A DNA stretch of 64,000 nt from Salinivirgaceae bacterium (GCA_027858775.1 JAQICA010000303.1:1-64000); one strand, 5' to 3'. Shown: positions 47,699 through 58,211, counted from the first letter of the stretch. Notes: generated from the sequence alone by a model not told the origin. Program-made: numbers and translations.

Positions 47699-49507
47699 TT
47701 AAAAGAGTCCGCCTCGTTGGTAAATTTCCATTTGCACATCGCTGAAAGGTGTAATTTGTCCCTTAGTGCCTTTCGATTTGTTTTCTATTTCTCCGCTTTC
47801 AAAACTCACCTTAATGGTGTCGCCAGTTTCAATTTTCAGCTTTTTTATATCGTCGTAAGTGAGTATTGGCATGGCTGCGTTGATGGCATTGCGTTCGTAA
47901 ATGGCTCCAAACGATTCTGCAATAATAGCCTGTACATCCAGTGCTTTGAAACAGTCAACGGCTTGTTGGCGTGAGCTTCCGCTTCCAAAGTTTTTTCCCG
48001 TAATTACAATGTCGCCGGGTTTCGATTGCGATGCAAATTTTTCGTATCCTTCAAGGTTGTCGAAGGTGTAGGGACCCATTTCGTTCATGTCGGTGATCGA
48101 CAGGTATCGATTATGAAAAATCATGTCTGTATCGATATTGTCTTTTTCGATAAACCATATGCGACCTTCAATTTCTGTTTTGCTGCTTTGCGCATTTTGT
48201 TCTTTTTTTGCAGTGGCGTGGTTTGCAGGGCCGCTACCGCTTTCGAACAAGAGTGGTTCTTCCGGAATGTTTTCGGGAGTAGTGATGTAACCTGCTACGG
48301 CCGATGCGGCTACTACTGCCGGCGAGGCGAGGTATACTTCTCCTTTGCCTTGCTTGCCGGGAAAGTTTCGGTTTCCGGTACTAATGGTAATTTCGCCCGG
48401 GCCGTTCTGGCCTACTTGTCCGGCGGCACAGCCTGCACAACCTGCGTTTGAAAGGAGTGCTCCGGCATTTTTAAAAATTCGTACCAGCCCCTCTTCTAAA
48501 GCTTGTTCCCATACTTCGTTTGTAGCAGGCACAATTTTCAATACTACACCCGGAGCTACTTGCCGGCCATTGAGAATGGCTGCGGTGGTGCGTAAATCTT
48601 CAATGCGTCCGTTTGTGCAGCTTCCAACAAATGCAGAGTCTATTTTTACTCTTTTTAGTCCGTTTATATTTGTGGTGTCGTGTGGCGCTCCCGGGAGCGA
48701 TACCTTGGGTTCGAATTTAGTAATGTCGATGCTGATTTCCTGATCGTACTGTGCATCGGTATCAGCGAGAACGGCTTCAATTTTCTTTCCGGAGCGTTGT
48801 TCGCTGTAGTTTATAATAGCTTCTGAAGGTGGAAACAGAAGAATAATCGCACCCATTTCTGTTCCCATGGATGCTATTGTAATGCGTTCGTCGAGTGTGA
48901 GTTCATCGATAGCTTTGCCGTAAAATTCGATCGAATAGCCTAAAAGCTGGTTTGCACCAAAGCGGTCGAGAAGGTTGAGAATAATATCTTTTGCTGATAT
49001 CTTTTCGGGGCGGGCTCCTTCAAAATTTAATTTGATTGAGTGCGGTGTTTTAAACCAAATAGAACCGTTAGCCCATGCTGCGGCTATATCTTTATCGCCC
49101 ATGCCTTGTCCAAAAGCACCTACAGCACCAAGAATGTTGGCATGTGAATCGGTTGTAATGGCTGTGGTTCCCGAATAGGCCAGTCCTTCATGTATCATGG
49201 TGTGCGTGCCAATACCATTATCGATATCGTACACTTTAATGCCGTATTCGCGGGCAAATTGACGGCAAATATGCTGATTGATAGCGTATTTTTGATCTGA
49301 CCCGGTTGGATTGGTGTCAAAGGTGAAAAATGTTTTTGTTGGGTCGTCGATACTTAATTGGTTGTCTCTGATGTTTTTTACCACATTCGGACCCCCGAAG
49401 TCGCGTGCTGCGCGCACGTCTATTTCAATGTCTACAATGTCTTCGGGTTTTACCACGTCGCGGCTGGAGTGGTTGGCCAGTATTTTTTCAATAATTGTCA
49501 TGCCCAT
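47699..49507 (-). CDS. second aconitase-superfamily hydratase with fused swivel domain (LeuC-LeuD / homoaconitase-like)
   Basis: TTDSHANILGAVGAFGQGMGDKDIAAAWANGSIWFKTP, VGSCTNGRIEDLRTTAAILNGR, NAGCAGCAAGQVGQNGPGE, GKNFGSGSSRQQAVDCFKALDVQAIIAESFGAIYERNAINAAMP. Confidence 0.88.
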   Translation of the reverse strand: MGMTIIEKILANHSSRDVVKPEDIVDIEIDVRAARDFGGPNVVKNIRDNQLSIDDPTKTFFTFDTNPTGSDQKYAINQHICRQFAREYGIKVYDIDNGIGTHTMIHEGLAYSGTTAITTDSHANILGAVGAFGQGMGDKDIAAAWANGSIWFKTPHSIKLNFEGARPEKISAKDIILNLLDRFGANQLLGYSIEFYGKAIDELTLDERITIASMGTEMGAIILLFPPSEAIINYSEQRSGKKIEAVLADTDAQYDQEISIDITKFEPKVSLPGAPHDTTNINGLKRVKIDSAFVGSCTNGRIEDLRTTAAILNGRQVAPGVVLKIVPATNEVWEQALEEGLVRIFKNAGALLSNAGCAGCAAGQVGQNGPGEITISTGNRNFPGKQGKGEVYLASPAVVAASAVAGYITTPENIPEEPLLFESGSGPANHATAKKEQNAQSSKTEIEGRIWFIEKDNIDTDMIFHNRYLSITDMNEMGPYTFDNLEGYEKFASQSKPGDIVITGKNFGSGSSRQQAVDCFKALDVQAIIAESFGAIYERNAINAAMPILTYDDIKKLKIETGDTIKVSFESGEIENKSKGTKGQITPFSDVQMEIYQRGGLF

Positions 49508-49718
49508 AGTTTCGTAATTTTTTTTTGTTTTGCTTCCGAGCAAATATAATCAAATCCTTAGTTTGAGCTTATTTATTTTCGCTATTTCGGGATGGAATAT
49601 TTGTGCTATAGCACTTTTCTAAATTTGAAGCCGATTGACTGTATTTTCCGGCCTTTGCAGAAGTCTTTCGGATGAAAAAGAATGAGTTTGTTTTTTTTCT
49701 GTGGTTGAAATAGGTTTG

Positions 49719-52223
49719 TTACCAACGGAAACCGACAATTAGAATGTCGTCGATTTGGTTAATAGGGTTCTGCATCCACTTTTCAATTTCTTGTTTTAGA
49801 ATTTGATCTTGCTGATCTATAGGGAGCTGGTGGATTTCTTTCAGGAGTTTTTTGAATTTAGGCGATCCATATTTTTTTTCTTTTTGGCCGCCAAATTGGT
49901 CTCGGTAGCCATCGGTAAACAAGTATATGGCATCGCCCTTTTCGAGTTTGAAGTATTTATTTACAAATGGTTTTTCTCTGTAATGGATGGCAATGGGTTG
50001 TCTGTCGGGTTTGAATTCAATTATTTCGTCGTTTCTATAAATGAGCATGGGGTTATTGGCTCCTGAGTAGGTTAGCGTGTTATTCGATGTGTCGATATCG
50101 ACAAATGCAATGTCCATTCCATCGCGGGCTTCGCGTACATCGCCTGTTTGGTGAAGCGATTTTTTTACGCGTCTGCGGAGTTTTTCTAATACCTGACTCG
50201 GTTCGGTTACTTCTGGTTGTCGGGCAATATCGTTTAAAAACGAAATCCCCAGCATGCTCATAAGCGCTCCCGGTACTCCGTGTCCGGTACAATCGGCAAC
50301 AGCTATTAAAATGTGGTTATGGATTTTTTCTATCCAGTAAAAGTCGCCGCTCACTATTTCCAAAGGTTTGTAAAAAATAAGGTGTTCGGGAAGTGTAAGT
50401 TTAAGGTCTTCTTTTAGAGGGAATAGCGCTGTTTGTATGCGCTGTGCGTACCTGATACTGTCGGTTATTTTTGTATGACTGGCTTCTATTTGGTCTTTTT
50501 GCCACGATACTTCACTCATTAATTGAGTAAGTTCCTCGTTTTTTTCTTCAATTTCTACTTTTTGCTCGGACAGTAGTTGGCTTGCTCGTTGTTTTTGTCT
50601 GTTGCTTCTAATCATTTGTATAATGAAGAGCGACAGCAGAATAAATGCACCAATAAACATGTTTCGAATGGCTTTTTGGCGAGCCAGTTCTTTTTCTTGT
50701 TTCAATTCTTTAATGAGTTCCTGAGCTTCGCGCACCTGCATTTCCTTTTCGTGCTTGTATTGCATCTCAATACGTATTATTTCTTTGGTATTGTCGGCAT
50801 TGAGCAGGCTGTCGTTCATTTTGTTGAAAAGTTTCAAATAATTATATGCCGATTTGTGTTTTACGAGTTGTGCATTGGTCTGATGAAGAATTTCTGCTGC
50901 ATCGCGAATAATTTCCACTTTGCCCAGATTTTTGGCTATGTCGAATGCATTTTGTGCGAATCCCGATGCTTGTTCGATTTCACCCTTTTTTTGATAGTGT
51001 GATGCCATGCCAATGTATGCTTTAGCTAACTCTTGTCGGGCTCCTAATTCCTTTGCTGTTTTTAATGCTAATTTGTGATAATGAAAAGCACTGTCGGGTT
51101 GATGCATTTTGTCAAAAACCATTGCTTTACCATGGTAATTTTGCGTTAGAAGCTGGCGATCTTTAATTTGCCTGATGTATACTGCTGCATTAGTATAAAA
51201 ATGAAGTGCTGATGCTGTGCTGTCTTGTTTTAGGTACAGTTCGGCAATATTGTTCATTGTATTGGCAATGTTTTGTTTGTCGTCATTTTTTTTGCTTATT
51301 TCTATGCTTTTCAACAAATAGCTGATGGTTTCGTTGTAGTCGTTAAGCGTATAGTAAACCACCGCTATGTTGTTGTAAGTTACTGCAATAGCTTTTTCGT
51401 GCTTTAGTTCTTCGGCGGTTTTCAGCGTAAGCAAATAGTTGTCTAGCGCTTTAATATAGTTGCCGCGGTCGCCATGTATGTTTGCTTTGTTGTTGTACGC
51501 CGATAGAATGCTGAACGTGTCGCGGGTGGCTTGTGCTATTTCTAACCCTTTGTCGAAATAGTAGAGTGCCGAATCGAATTCCCCGCGCCGCTTGAGGGTG
51601 GCAGCTAGTATATTTAAGAGCGTTTTTTCTATTTCTAAATTATGAATTTGTTTGTTTAAATTAAGCCCCTCTTTTGCATTGCTTTCTGCTTGCTCCAAAT
51701 TGCTCAAGAGATAATAGGCATTTGCTTTTTGGGTAATTGCGCTGAGTAATTTTTGATTATTGTCGTTTTTATGCAGTTCGTATCGTTTTTGGCTAATGAT
51801 TAATCCGCTGTCGTGCATATTGTTGTTGTGGTAGGCGCTTGATAGTCTCGTGTAAGCCCTCTCCAGCTGCCGTTTGTGGTTGGCTTTTGGCAGTATGTTC
51901 ACTGCTTTGCGCAGATGCGGAATAGCCGAATCAAGACTATTATTATCGGAAAAATAGACGCTAATAATGATGTGCCCTTCCGAAATTCCTTTGGGAAAGT
52001 TTGCTTCTTCGGAAGATTTAATTGTTTCCCTGGCAATTTTTAAAGATTTCTCGGGCTGTGTACTGTAGTACAAAATGGCCATTTCCTGTTTCATAGAAAT
52101 GGTGGTAGTGTCGCTTTCTGTCCCTTGGTTTATAAGCACTTGAAGACTGTCAATGGCTTTCTGTTGGGCAAAGCCACCCAGTGTGAGTGTGATCGTAATA
52201 ATTAATATGTAAATGCGCTGCAT
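49719..52223 (-). CDS. TPR-repeat membrane protein with C-terminal SpoIIE/PP2C phosphatase
   Basis: Signal peptide, several TPR-like repeats, TM helix (IRNMFIGAFILLSLFIIQMI), SIRYAQRIQTALFP...IVSGDFYWIEKIHNHILIAVADCTGHGVPGALMSMLG. Confidence 0.92.
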   Translation of the reverse strand: MQRIYILIITITLTLGGFAQQKAIDSLQVLINQGTESDTTTISMKQEMAILYYSTQPEKSLKIARETIKSSEEANFPKGISEGHIIISVYFSDNNSLDSAIPHLRKAVNILPKANHKRQLERAYTRLSSAYHNNNMHDSGLIISQKRYELHKNDNNQKLLSAITQKANAYYLLSNLEQAESNAKEGLNLNKQIHNLEIEKTLLNILAATLKRRGEFDSALYYFDKGLEIAQATRDTFSILSAYNNKANIHGDRGNYIKALDNYLLTLKTAEELKHEKAIAVTYNNIAVVYYTLNDYNETISYLLKSIEISKKNDDKQNIANTMNNIAELYLKQDSTASALHFYTNAAVYIRQIKDRQLLTQNYHGKAMVFDKMHQPDSAFHYHKLALKTAKELGARQELAKAYIGMASHYQKKGEIEQASGFAQNAFDIAKNLGKVEIIRDAAEILHQTNAQLVKHKSAYNYLKLFNKMNDSLLNADNTKEIIRIEMQYKHEKEMQVREAQELIKELKQEKELARQKAIRNMFIGAFILLSLFIIQMIRSNRQKQRASQLLSEQKVEIEEKNEELTQLMSEVSWQKDQIEASHTKITDSIRYAQRIQTALFPLKEDLKLTLPEHLIFYKPLEIVSGDFYWIEKIHNHILIAVADCTGHGVPGALMSMLGISFLNDIARQPEVTEPSQVLEKLRRRVKKSLHQTGDVREARDGMDIAFVDIDTSNNTLTYSGANNPMLIYRNDEIIEFKPDRQPIAIHYREKPFVNKYFKLEKGDAIYLFTDGYRDQFGGQKEKKYGSPKFKKLLKEIHQLPIDQQDQILKQEIEKWMQNPINQIDDILIVGFRW

Positions 52224-52237
52224 TGTTTAGTTGTTGG

Positions 52238-53092
52238 TTAGAGGTTTGTCTGGTGCTTTTTCTTCGATATTGAGCATAAAATACTTATGTAGTTTACAAC
52301 TTCATCGGAAGGGATTATTTCTCCCGAATGACCTCTTCGTAATACGCTAAAGAGGGCTTCCGGTGATTTTAAATTGGCAAAAGCAATAAGCGCAGCAATG
52401 GAACCGTATCCGCATACGCTGATGTTGTGTTTTTTTACGGTGTTGATTACAGCGGAATGGTTTTTCTTTTTGATAGCGTCAATTACTAAGTCGTCTTTTG
52501 CTCGTGCGTTGGTTAAACTCTCGAAATGTGTAAAGTCCGACGATGCAATGACAAGAATTTTTTTTCCGCTGTTTTTTTCGAATTGCACTAGTTTTTGTGC
52601 TACTTCTTGCGTGTTTAGTGCTGTAGGACGGCCAATGGTGATAACTGAAATATTCTTGATTTCGGGTCGGTAGTAGCAAAGGTATGGAAGCATTACTTCG
52701 GCGGCATGTTCTTGTTTTTGCACTGCCATGTCGTGCTGAAAAAGTTGGCTGTTCAGTAAATCGCGGTCGGTTTGGTAGGTAATACCCGGAATTTCCCATT
52801 TTAAATGACTGTCGATACACACATCGGGGCTATTGGCGGTGTGGCTTGGGCTAATAATTACTACGGTGTCGAAATGTTGTTTTTGAATATGGTGAAAGAA
52901 ATGTACGGCCTGATATCCGCAATAAACCAAGCCTGCATGAGGAACTACGCCGCCAAGCACTGTTAGCTCAGCATCTGCAATGTGGGAGAGATTGTTGATC
53001 TCTCGTTTTTCGATGTATTCAATGAGCTTTTGCGTTTCTTTTGCTTCTGAAGGGTAGAATTTTCCTGCAAATTGTGCTTTTCGGGTCGACAT
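52238..53092 (-). CDS. amrB: AmmeMemoRadiSam system protein B (MEMO1 family)
   Basis: RKAQFAGKFYPS, GGVVPHAGLVYCGYQAVHFF, VVIISPSHT, EHAAEVMLPYLCYYRP, VIASSDFTHFE, HSGEI. Confidence 0.93.
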   Translation of the reverse strand: MSTRKAQFAGKFYPSEAKETQKLIEYIEKREINNLSHIADAELTVLGGVVPHAGLVYCGYQAVHFFHHIQKQHFDTVVIISPSHTANSPDVCIDSHLKWEIPGITYQTDRDLLNSQLFQHDMAVQKQEHAAEVMLPYLCYYRPEIKNISVITIGRPTALNTQEVAQKLVQFEKNSGKKILVIASSDFTHFESLTNARAKDDLVIDAIKKKNHSAVINTVKKHNISVCGYGSIAALIAFANLKSPEALFSVLRRGHSGEIIPSDEVVNYISILCSISKKKHQTNL

Positions 53093-53094
53093 AT

Positions 53095-54093
53095 CTATAA
53101 AATTAATGGGATTTCAGTATTGCAATTTAAACATTTCTTGCCATTTAGACCAAGGGTTTTTACGCTATAACCGTTTCTTTCGATAATTATTTTATCACAA
53201 TTCGGGCAAACCGTGTTGGCTTCTTCGCCGGTATTACCTGCATAGACGTAATTTAATGTTTCGTTGGCTTTTGCTACAAAATTGTGAATTTTTGTGATGT
53301 TTGTAGCGTCATGCGCGTATTTGTATCGTGGAAAATAACGACTTACATGTAAAGGTGTGTTTTTTCCTGCGTGTAGTGCAATCCATTTGCACATGGCCTC
53401 AAAATCGGCAATGGAATCGTTCGTATCGGTAATTAACAGGTGTGTAATTTCTAAGTGCGAATTTGAATCCGAAATTTGTTGTATTGCATTCAATACGGGT
53501 GCTAATGAACCTCCCGTATATTTTTGATAAAAATGGTTTGTAAATGCCTTCAGGTCAATATTAAATGCATCGGTATGTTCAATGAGTTCTGCCAAAGGTC
53601 TGGGATTAATGTACCCGTTCGATACCACCGAAGTGGGAAGATTATGATATTTAGCTAGTTTGAGCGTTTCGATCATAAACTCAATATTAATGATTGGCTC
53701 ATTGTATGTAAATGCTATTCCACCCTTGAGTTGTTGATTCAGGGCTTCTTCTACCAACTGTTTTGGTTGCACCGTGTGACTTTTTGCTGTTTGCTCCACA
53801 AAAGCTTGGGAAATGGAGTGGTTCTGGCAAAAGTTGCATCGAAAATTGCAGCCGTAGCCACCAATTGAGAGTACCTCTGTGCCCGGATGGAAATGATAAA
53901 GAGGCTTTTTTTCAATTGGATCGGAAGCTGCCGCACTGAACTGCCCGTAGCCTAAGTTTATTAGTTTTCCGTCGATGTTTTTCCGGGCTTTGCACACACC
54001 GGTTTCTCCCGGTTTTAGCTCGCATGTGTGCGGACACAACATGCATTGTACATGTGTTGAGGATATTTTATTGTAGAATTGGGCTTCGTGCAT
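53095..54093 (-). CDS. amrS: AmmeMemoRadiSam system radical SAM enzyme
   Basis: CMLCPHTCELKPGETGVCKARKN, GYGCNFRCNFCQNHSISQ (CxxxCxxC), AFTYNEPIINIEFMIETLKLA, DAFNIDLKAFTNHFYQKYTGG, C-terminal CPNC...CLNC. Confidence 0.95.
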   Translation of the reverse strand: MHEAQFYNKISSTHVQCMLCPHTCELKPGETGVCKARKNIDGKLINLGYGQFSAAASDPIEKKPLYHFHPGTEVLSIGGYGCNFRCNFCQNHSISQAFVEQTAKSHTVQPKQLVEEALNQQLKGGIAFTYNEPIINIEFMIETLKLAKYHNLPTSVVSNGYINPRPLAELIEHTDAFNIDLKAFTNHFYQKYTGGSLAPVLNAIQQISDSNSHLEITHLLITDTNDSIADFEAMCKWIALHAGKNTPLHVSRYFPRYKYAHDATNITKIHNFVAKANETLNYVYAGNTGEEANTVCPNCDKIIIERNGYSVKTLGLNGKKCLNCNTEIPLIL

Positions 54094-54221
54094 TTGTTTT
54101 TTCTGTTTTGGTGGAATTCGAATACGTTTTTTCGCGATAATAGTGGCTATGCGAGCTGATAGGCAACCGTTTTATGGGAGCTATAGTTCAGCGGATCGCC
54201 GTTTCTGCACGCGGATAAACC

Positions 54222-54743
54222 TTACGCGTACCGTGTGCTGGTAAACCTTAGGAATGTGAGCTCATCATTAGTTTGCATGGCTATTCCGGCTTTGCGTTTT
54301 ACAATGTCTATTTGTTGTTGTGCAGTATCAACTCCTTCGAGGTTTGGGAGTAGTACTCCTTTGTAGTAGCCGTCGGTAATAATTAGTCCGAAGCGTTTGG
54401 GGTCGAGGTCGTTTGGTGTAGTTATTTCGGGTTCGCTAAGCACATCTACTGTAAAGTAAATTGAATCGAGTTCTTTTACTTTCACAGGATTAAAGCGCGG
54501 GTCGCGTGTGGCAGCAGAAATGGCATTTTGCACAATTTCGTTGAATAAATTGTCGAATTGTGGTTCAATGGTTCCGATACAGCCTCGCAGGTTGCCGTTT
54601 TTTGTGTGAATCGATGTAAAGCAACTGTGTTTTAGTGAAAATTCCGGCTCGCTATTGTCCGGTTTTTTCAGCCGTTTGCCTTCTGTAAGAAATGCCGTCA
54701 CGGCTTTTCGGGCAGTTTTTGCATAAATATGTTCTTCTTGCAT
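54222..54743 (-). CDS. amrA: AmmeMemoRadiSam system protein A (AMMECR1 family)
   Basis: SCFTSIHTKNGNLRGCIGTIEPQ, NAISAATRDPRFNPVKVKELDSIYFTVDVLSEPE, GLIITDGYYKGVLLPNLEGVDTAQQQIDIVKRKAGI. Confidence 0.95.
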   Translation of the reverse strand: MQEEHIYAKTARKAVTAFLTEGKRLKKPDNSEPEFSLKHSCFTSIHTKNGNLRGCIGTIEPQFDNLFNEIVQNAISAATRDPRFNPVKVKELDSIYFTVDVLSEPEITTPNDLDPKRFGLIITDGYYKGVLLPNLEGVDTAQQQIDIVKRKAGIAMQTNDELTFLRFTSTRYA

Positions 54744-54852
54744 AAGTTGTCGAATATTTTTGAATAATAATTATTCCAGGCTGTGCTTAGCGCCAATAAT
54801 TAATTCGTTAGTGACAAAATAGTCGATACGAATGCAGAAAAGATACGAAAAA

Positions 54853-55161
54853 TCAATACTTTTTCAAAAAATCGACCAGTAAAACGACCATGTACACTGC
54901 AAATCCATCGATTACCAAATAGGCTATTAGCTGCTGCCAGCCTACTTTGTGGTGAAATACGCCGATGCCTAAAACCAAAGAAACGGTGACGATGAGCATG
55001 ATGATAATGAGGAGTGCAAAGCTTGCAAATAACTTGGTTATGCCTTTGCGCCGGGCTTTTTTCTGCCGTACCGGGCGTTTCTTTTTGAGTAAATCGCGAA
55101 TGCTGCGACCAATAATGAATGCCACGGCTGTAATGCCTATAATGAAAACGGTTTGTAACAT
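54853..55161 (-). CDS. small membrane protein
   Basis: 102 aa with three hydrophobic segments; 5 nt after murF-alr in the same direction. Confidence 0.55.
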   Translation of the reverse strand: MLQTVFIIGITAVAFIIGRSIRDLLKKKRPVRQKKARRKGITKLFASFALLIIIMLIVTVSLVLGIGVFHHKVGWQQLIAYLVIDGFAVYMVVLLVDFLKKY

Positions 55162-55165
55162 GGTT

Positions 55166-57601
55166 TTATTCTTTTGTGTAAATGCGTTTTACGCGTGCCG
55201 AAACGCTTGTTAATACTTCGTAAGGTATGGTGTTGAGCCATTCAGCTACTTGTGTAATGGGTAGTTCGGGGCCGAAAATAATTACATCGTCGTTTACTTT
55301 TGCGTGTGTGTTGGTAATGTCTATCATCGACATATCCATGCAAATGTTTCCCACAACCGGACACAGTTTTCCGTTTATCCAAACTTTGCCGGTACCGTTG
55401 CCTAAAGCCCGGCGGAAACCATCGGCGTAACCAATGGGAATGGTGGCAATTCGGGTTGGTTTAGTTACTGTACCTTTGCGTCCGTAACCAACGGTTTCGT
55501 TTTCTTTGACTTCCCTAATTTGTGCTATTCGGGTTTTTAACCGGCTTACTTGTTTTATATCTTCGTTGAGTTGGCTCACACCATACAGCCCAATTCCCAG
55601 TCGCACGTAGTCGAACTGGTATTCGGGAAACCGTTCGATGCCTGCGCTGTTAAGAATGTGTCGTTTTATGCTGTAGCCCAACTGTAATTCTATGGTATTG
55701 GCCATTTGAAGAAAGCTTCTCGCTTGTTGATGCGTAAATGCATCGTGTTTGCTTTCGTCGCTCGCTGCTAAGTGCGAAAAGGCCGATTTTACTTTTATGG
55801 CAGGATGCCGGTTAAGATCTTTGCAAACACTTGCCAGCTGTGATGAGTTGAACCCCGAACGGTTCATTCCCGTGTTGAGCTTAATGTGCACGGGGAAGTT
55901 TCGCTGCCCCCTGTTATCAGCGTATTTGCTAAACTTATTTAAAATATGGTGCTCGAATATTACCGGTTCTAGTTTGTGATCCATTATATTTTCAAAATCC
56001 GATACATCGGGATTCATTACCATAATTGGTGTTTCGATGCCTTTGCCACGGAGTTCGGAACCTTCATCGGCGAAAGCTACAGCGAGGTATGCCACGTGGT
56101 TAAATTGGAGAATATTGGCTATTTCGTGTGAACCACTTCCGTACGAAAAAGCCTTCACCATTACAATAATTCCGGTTTCGTCGTTCAGCAGCGATTTGAA
56201 ATAGTTGAGATTAGCGGCCAAACTATTGAGGTTCACCTCCAAAATCGTTCGGTGCGATTTTAATTCCAGCAGGCGGTCGATTTTTTCGAAGTGGTACTGC
56301 CGGCTGCCTTTTAGCAATATGGTTGTGTCGGATACAGGTGTTTGCTCCAAAAAATCGATGGCTTCTCCGGTGGTGCCGAAAAATTGTTTTTCGATGGAAA
56401 AAAGGCTTTCGAATTGTTTTATATCTGTGCCAATGCCCAGGAATAAGTCGGGTTGGTGATTGTTGATTAGCATTGCAACCTCGCGGTAAAGGTTTGCTTT
56501 CGAAAACCCACTTTGCAGAATATCCGAAAGTACAACTACTTTTTGTGCATGTTGGTTTTGCTGCGATAAGAAATCCAGCCCATTGGCCAGGGAGCCTAAA
56601 TCTGAGTTGTAACTATCGTTGATAATGGTGGTTTGGTTCTTGCCCGCTTTCTGCTCCAGCCGCATGGGTACCGCACGCAGTAGTTTTAAGGCTTTTTTAA
56701 TGTAATGAGTTGTGTAACCAAGGTAGAAAAGCGTAGTGATGGTGTGCATGAGGTTTTCTACCGAGGCTTTATCTGTAAACGGTAATTTGAAATTCAGTTC
56801 GTTTCCTTTGTGGGTAACCTCCAAATGATTATTGGAACACAAACAAGCTTCAACCTGAGCGTTTTTCGAAAACGACCAACTAAAAAGTCGGTGCTCAGGA
56901 AAAGTTTGTTCTATAATTTCGTCTGTCCAGTTGTTCCGTTTTCGGTAAATAATGGTTTCTGCCGTGTTGAATAATTTAAGCTTTTCGATTAGTTTGCTTT
57001 TCAGGTTGGGAAAGTGTTCCTGGTGAGCATCGCCAATGTTGGTAAATATACCGATGGTGGGTTGCATTATTTGTTGCAGAATTTGCATTTCGCCGGGTTG
57101 CGATATCCCGGCTTCAAATATTCCCAGTTCGGCATCGGAGTTTAGCATCCAAAGCGATAATGGCACTCCAATTTGGGAATTGTAACTACCCGGATTTCGC
57201 GTAAGCCGCTTAGTGTCTTCTATACATTGTGCAATCCATTCTTTTACAATGGTTTTTCCGTTGCTGCCCGTAATACCGATTATTGGTATGTTGAATTGGC
57301 GGCGCCACCATCCGGCAAGTTTTTGCAATGCTTCAATTACGTCGGTTACCAAAAGGAACGAGGCTTTTGTTGTCCATTCTGCGGCCGGGGTTTCCGATAC
57401 TACAAATCCATTGATGCCCTGCTCTAAAAGCGTGGGAATAAATTCGTGACCATTGTGAAATTGCCCGTCGATGGCGAAAAATAGCACATCCTCTGTGGTT
57501 GTGAGGTTGCGGCTATCGGTAAGCAAATATTTTATTCTCCCGTTTTGCCTGCCAACGATAGTTCCATCAATAATTGTTGCTACTTCCTTAATTGATAACA
57601 T
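55166..57601 (-). CDS. bifunctional MurF / alanine racemase fusion
   Basis: N-half: Mur ligase (IIGITGSNGKTIVKEWIAQC, INDSYNSDLGSL); C-half: alanine racemase (VMVKAFSYGSGSHEIA, HIKLNTGMNRSGF, RLGIGLYGVS, VGYGRKGTVTKPTRIATIPIGYADG). Confidence 0.95.
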   Translation of the reverse strand: MLSIKEVATIIDGTIVGRQNGRIKYLLTDSRNLTTTEDVLFFAIDGQFHNGHEFIPTLLEQGINGFVVSETPAAEWTTKASFLLVTDVIEALQKLAGWWRRQFNIPIIGITGSNGKTIVKEWIAQCIEDTKRLTRNPGSYNSQIGVPLSLWMLNSDAELGIFEAGISQPGEMQILQQIMQPTIGIFTNIGDAHQEHFPNLKSKLIEKLKLFNTAETIIYRKRNNWTDEIIEQTFPEHRLFSWSFSKNAQVEACLCSNNHLEVTHKGNELNFKLPFTDKASVENLMHTITTLFYLGYTTHYIKKALKLLRAVPMRLEQKAGKNQTTIINDSYNSDLGSLANGLDFLSQQNQHAQKVVVLSDILQSGFSKANLYREVAMLINNHQPDLFLGIGTDIKQFESLFSIEKQFFGTTGEAIDFLEQTPVSDTTILLKGSRQYHFEKIDRLLELKSHRTILEVNLNSLAANLNYFKSLLNDETGIIVMVKAFSYGSGSHEIANILQFNHVAYLAVAFADEGSELRGKGIETPIMVMNPDVSDFENIMDHKLEPVIFEHHILNKFSKYADNRGQRNFPVHIKLNTGMNRSGFNSSQLASVCKDLNRHPAIKVKSAFSHLAASDESKHDAFTHQQARSFLQMANTIELQLGYSIKRHILNSAGIERFPEYQFDYVRLGIGLYGVSQLNEDIKQVSRLKTRIAQIREVKENETVGYGRKGTVTKPTRIATIPIGYADGFRRALGNGTGKVWINGKLCPVVGNICMDMSMIDITNTHAKVNDDVIIFGPELPITQVAEWLNTIPYEVLTSVSARVKRIYTKE

Positions 57602-57608
57602 TTACGGT

Positions 57609-58211
57609 TTATTGCTTTAAGTGTTTGGCCGGACTTTCGGTTGTTGCCTTTCTGTAGCAAACCCGGCATAGCGGTTCGTACTCGTCTTTTTCGCCCAGTA
57701 GCACTTGTTCTTGGTTAGGCACTATACGATGAGAGAATTGTGCCAATCCGCCACAGCGTAAACAAATGGCGTGAACTTTCGAAACGTACTCGGCAGTAGC
57801 CAGTAGTTGCGGTATGGGTCCAAAAGGGTTGCCTTGAAAATCCATGTCAAGGCCGGCAATAATTACCCGTATACCCTGATCGGCCAATTGATTACAAACC
57901 CGCACCAAATTATTGTCGAAAAATTGAGCTTCGTCAATTCCAATTACATTGTTGCCCGAAGCCAGCATCAGTAAGTTTTCTGATCCATCGATGGGGGTAG
58001 ACCGAATTGCGTTTGAGTCGTGCGAAACTACATCGGCTTCGGAATAGCGTACATCTTTTTTGGGTTTGAATATTTCGACCTTTAACCGGGCGATTTGGGC
58101 GCGCTTGAGGCGTCTGATTAGTTCTTCCGTTTTGCCGCTAAACATGGAGCCTACAATTACTTCGATCCAGCCCGAACGGTGTGTTTCTATTATTTCAGAG
58201 TGTCGTAGCAT
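57609..58211 (-). CDS. tdk: thymidine kinase
   Basis: [83 protein letters not shown]. Confidence 0.97.
   Translation of the reverse strand: MLRHSEIIETHRSGWIEVIVGSMFSGKTEELIRRLKRAQIARLKVEIFKPKKDVRYSEADVVSHDSNAIRSTPIDGSENLLMLASGNNVIGIDEAQFFDNNLVRVCNQLADQGIRVIIAGLDMDFQGNPFGPIPQLLATAEYVSKVHAICLRCGGLAQFSHRIVPNQEQVLLGEKDEYEPLCRVCYRKATTESPAKHLKQ

Noticed and set aside
54175-54240. tRNA-like start (GGGAGCTATAGTTCAGCGG) near the amrA 3' end
   Set aside because: Only the acceptor/D-arm look is present; no anticodon arm or GTTCGA T-arm follows and acceptor ends do not pair.
55166-57601. MurF-alanine racemase fusion as a novelty or assembly error
   Set aside because: Both halves are intact in one frame and this fusion is known in Bacteroidota.
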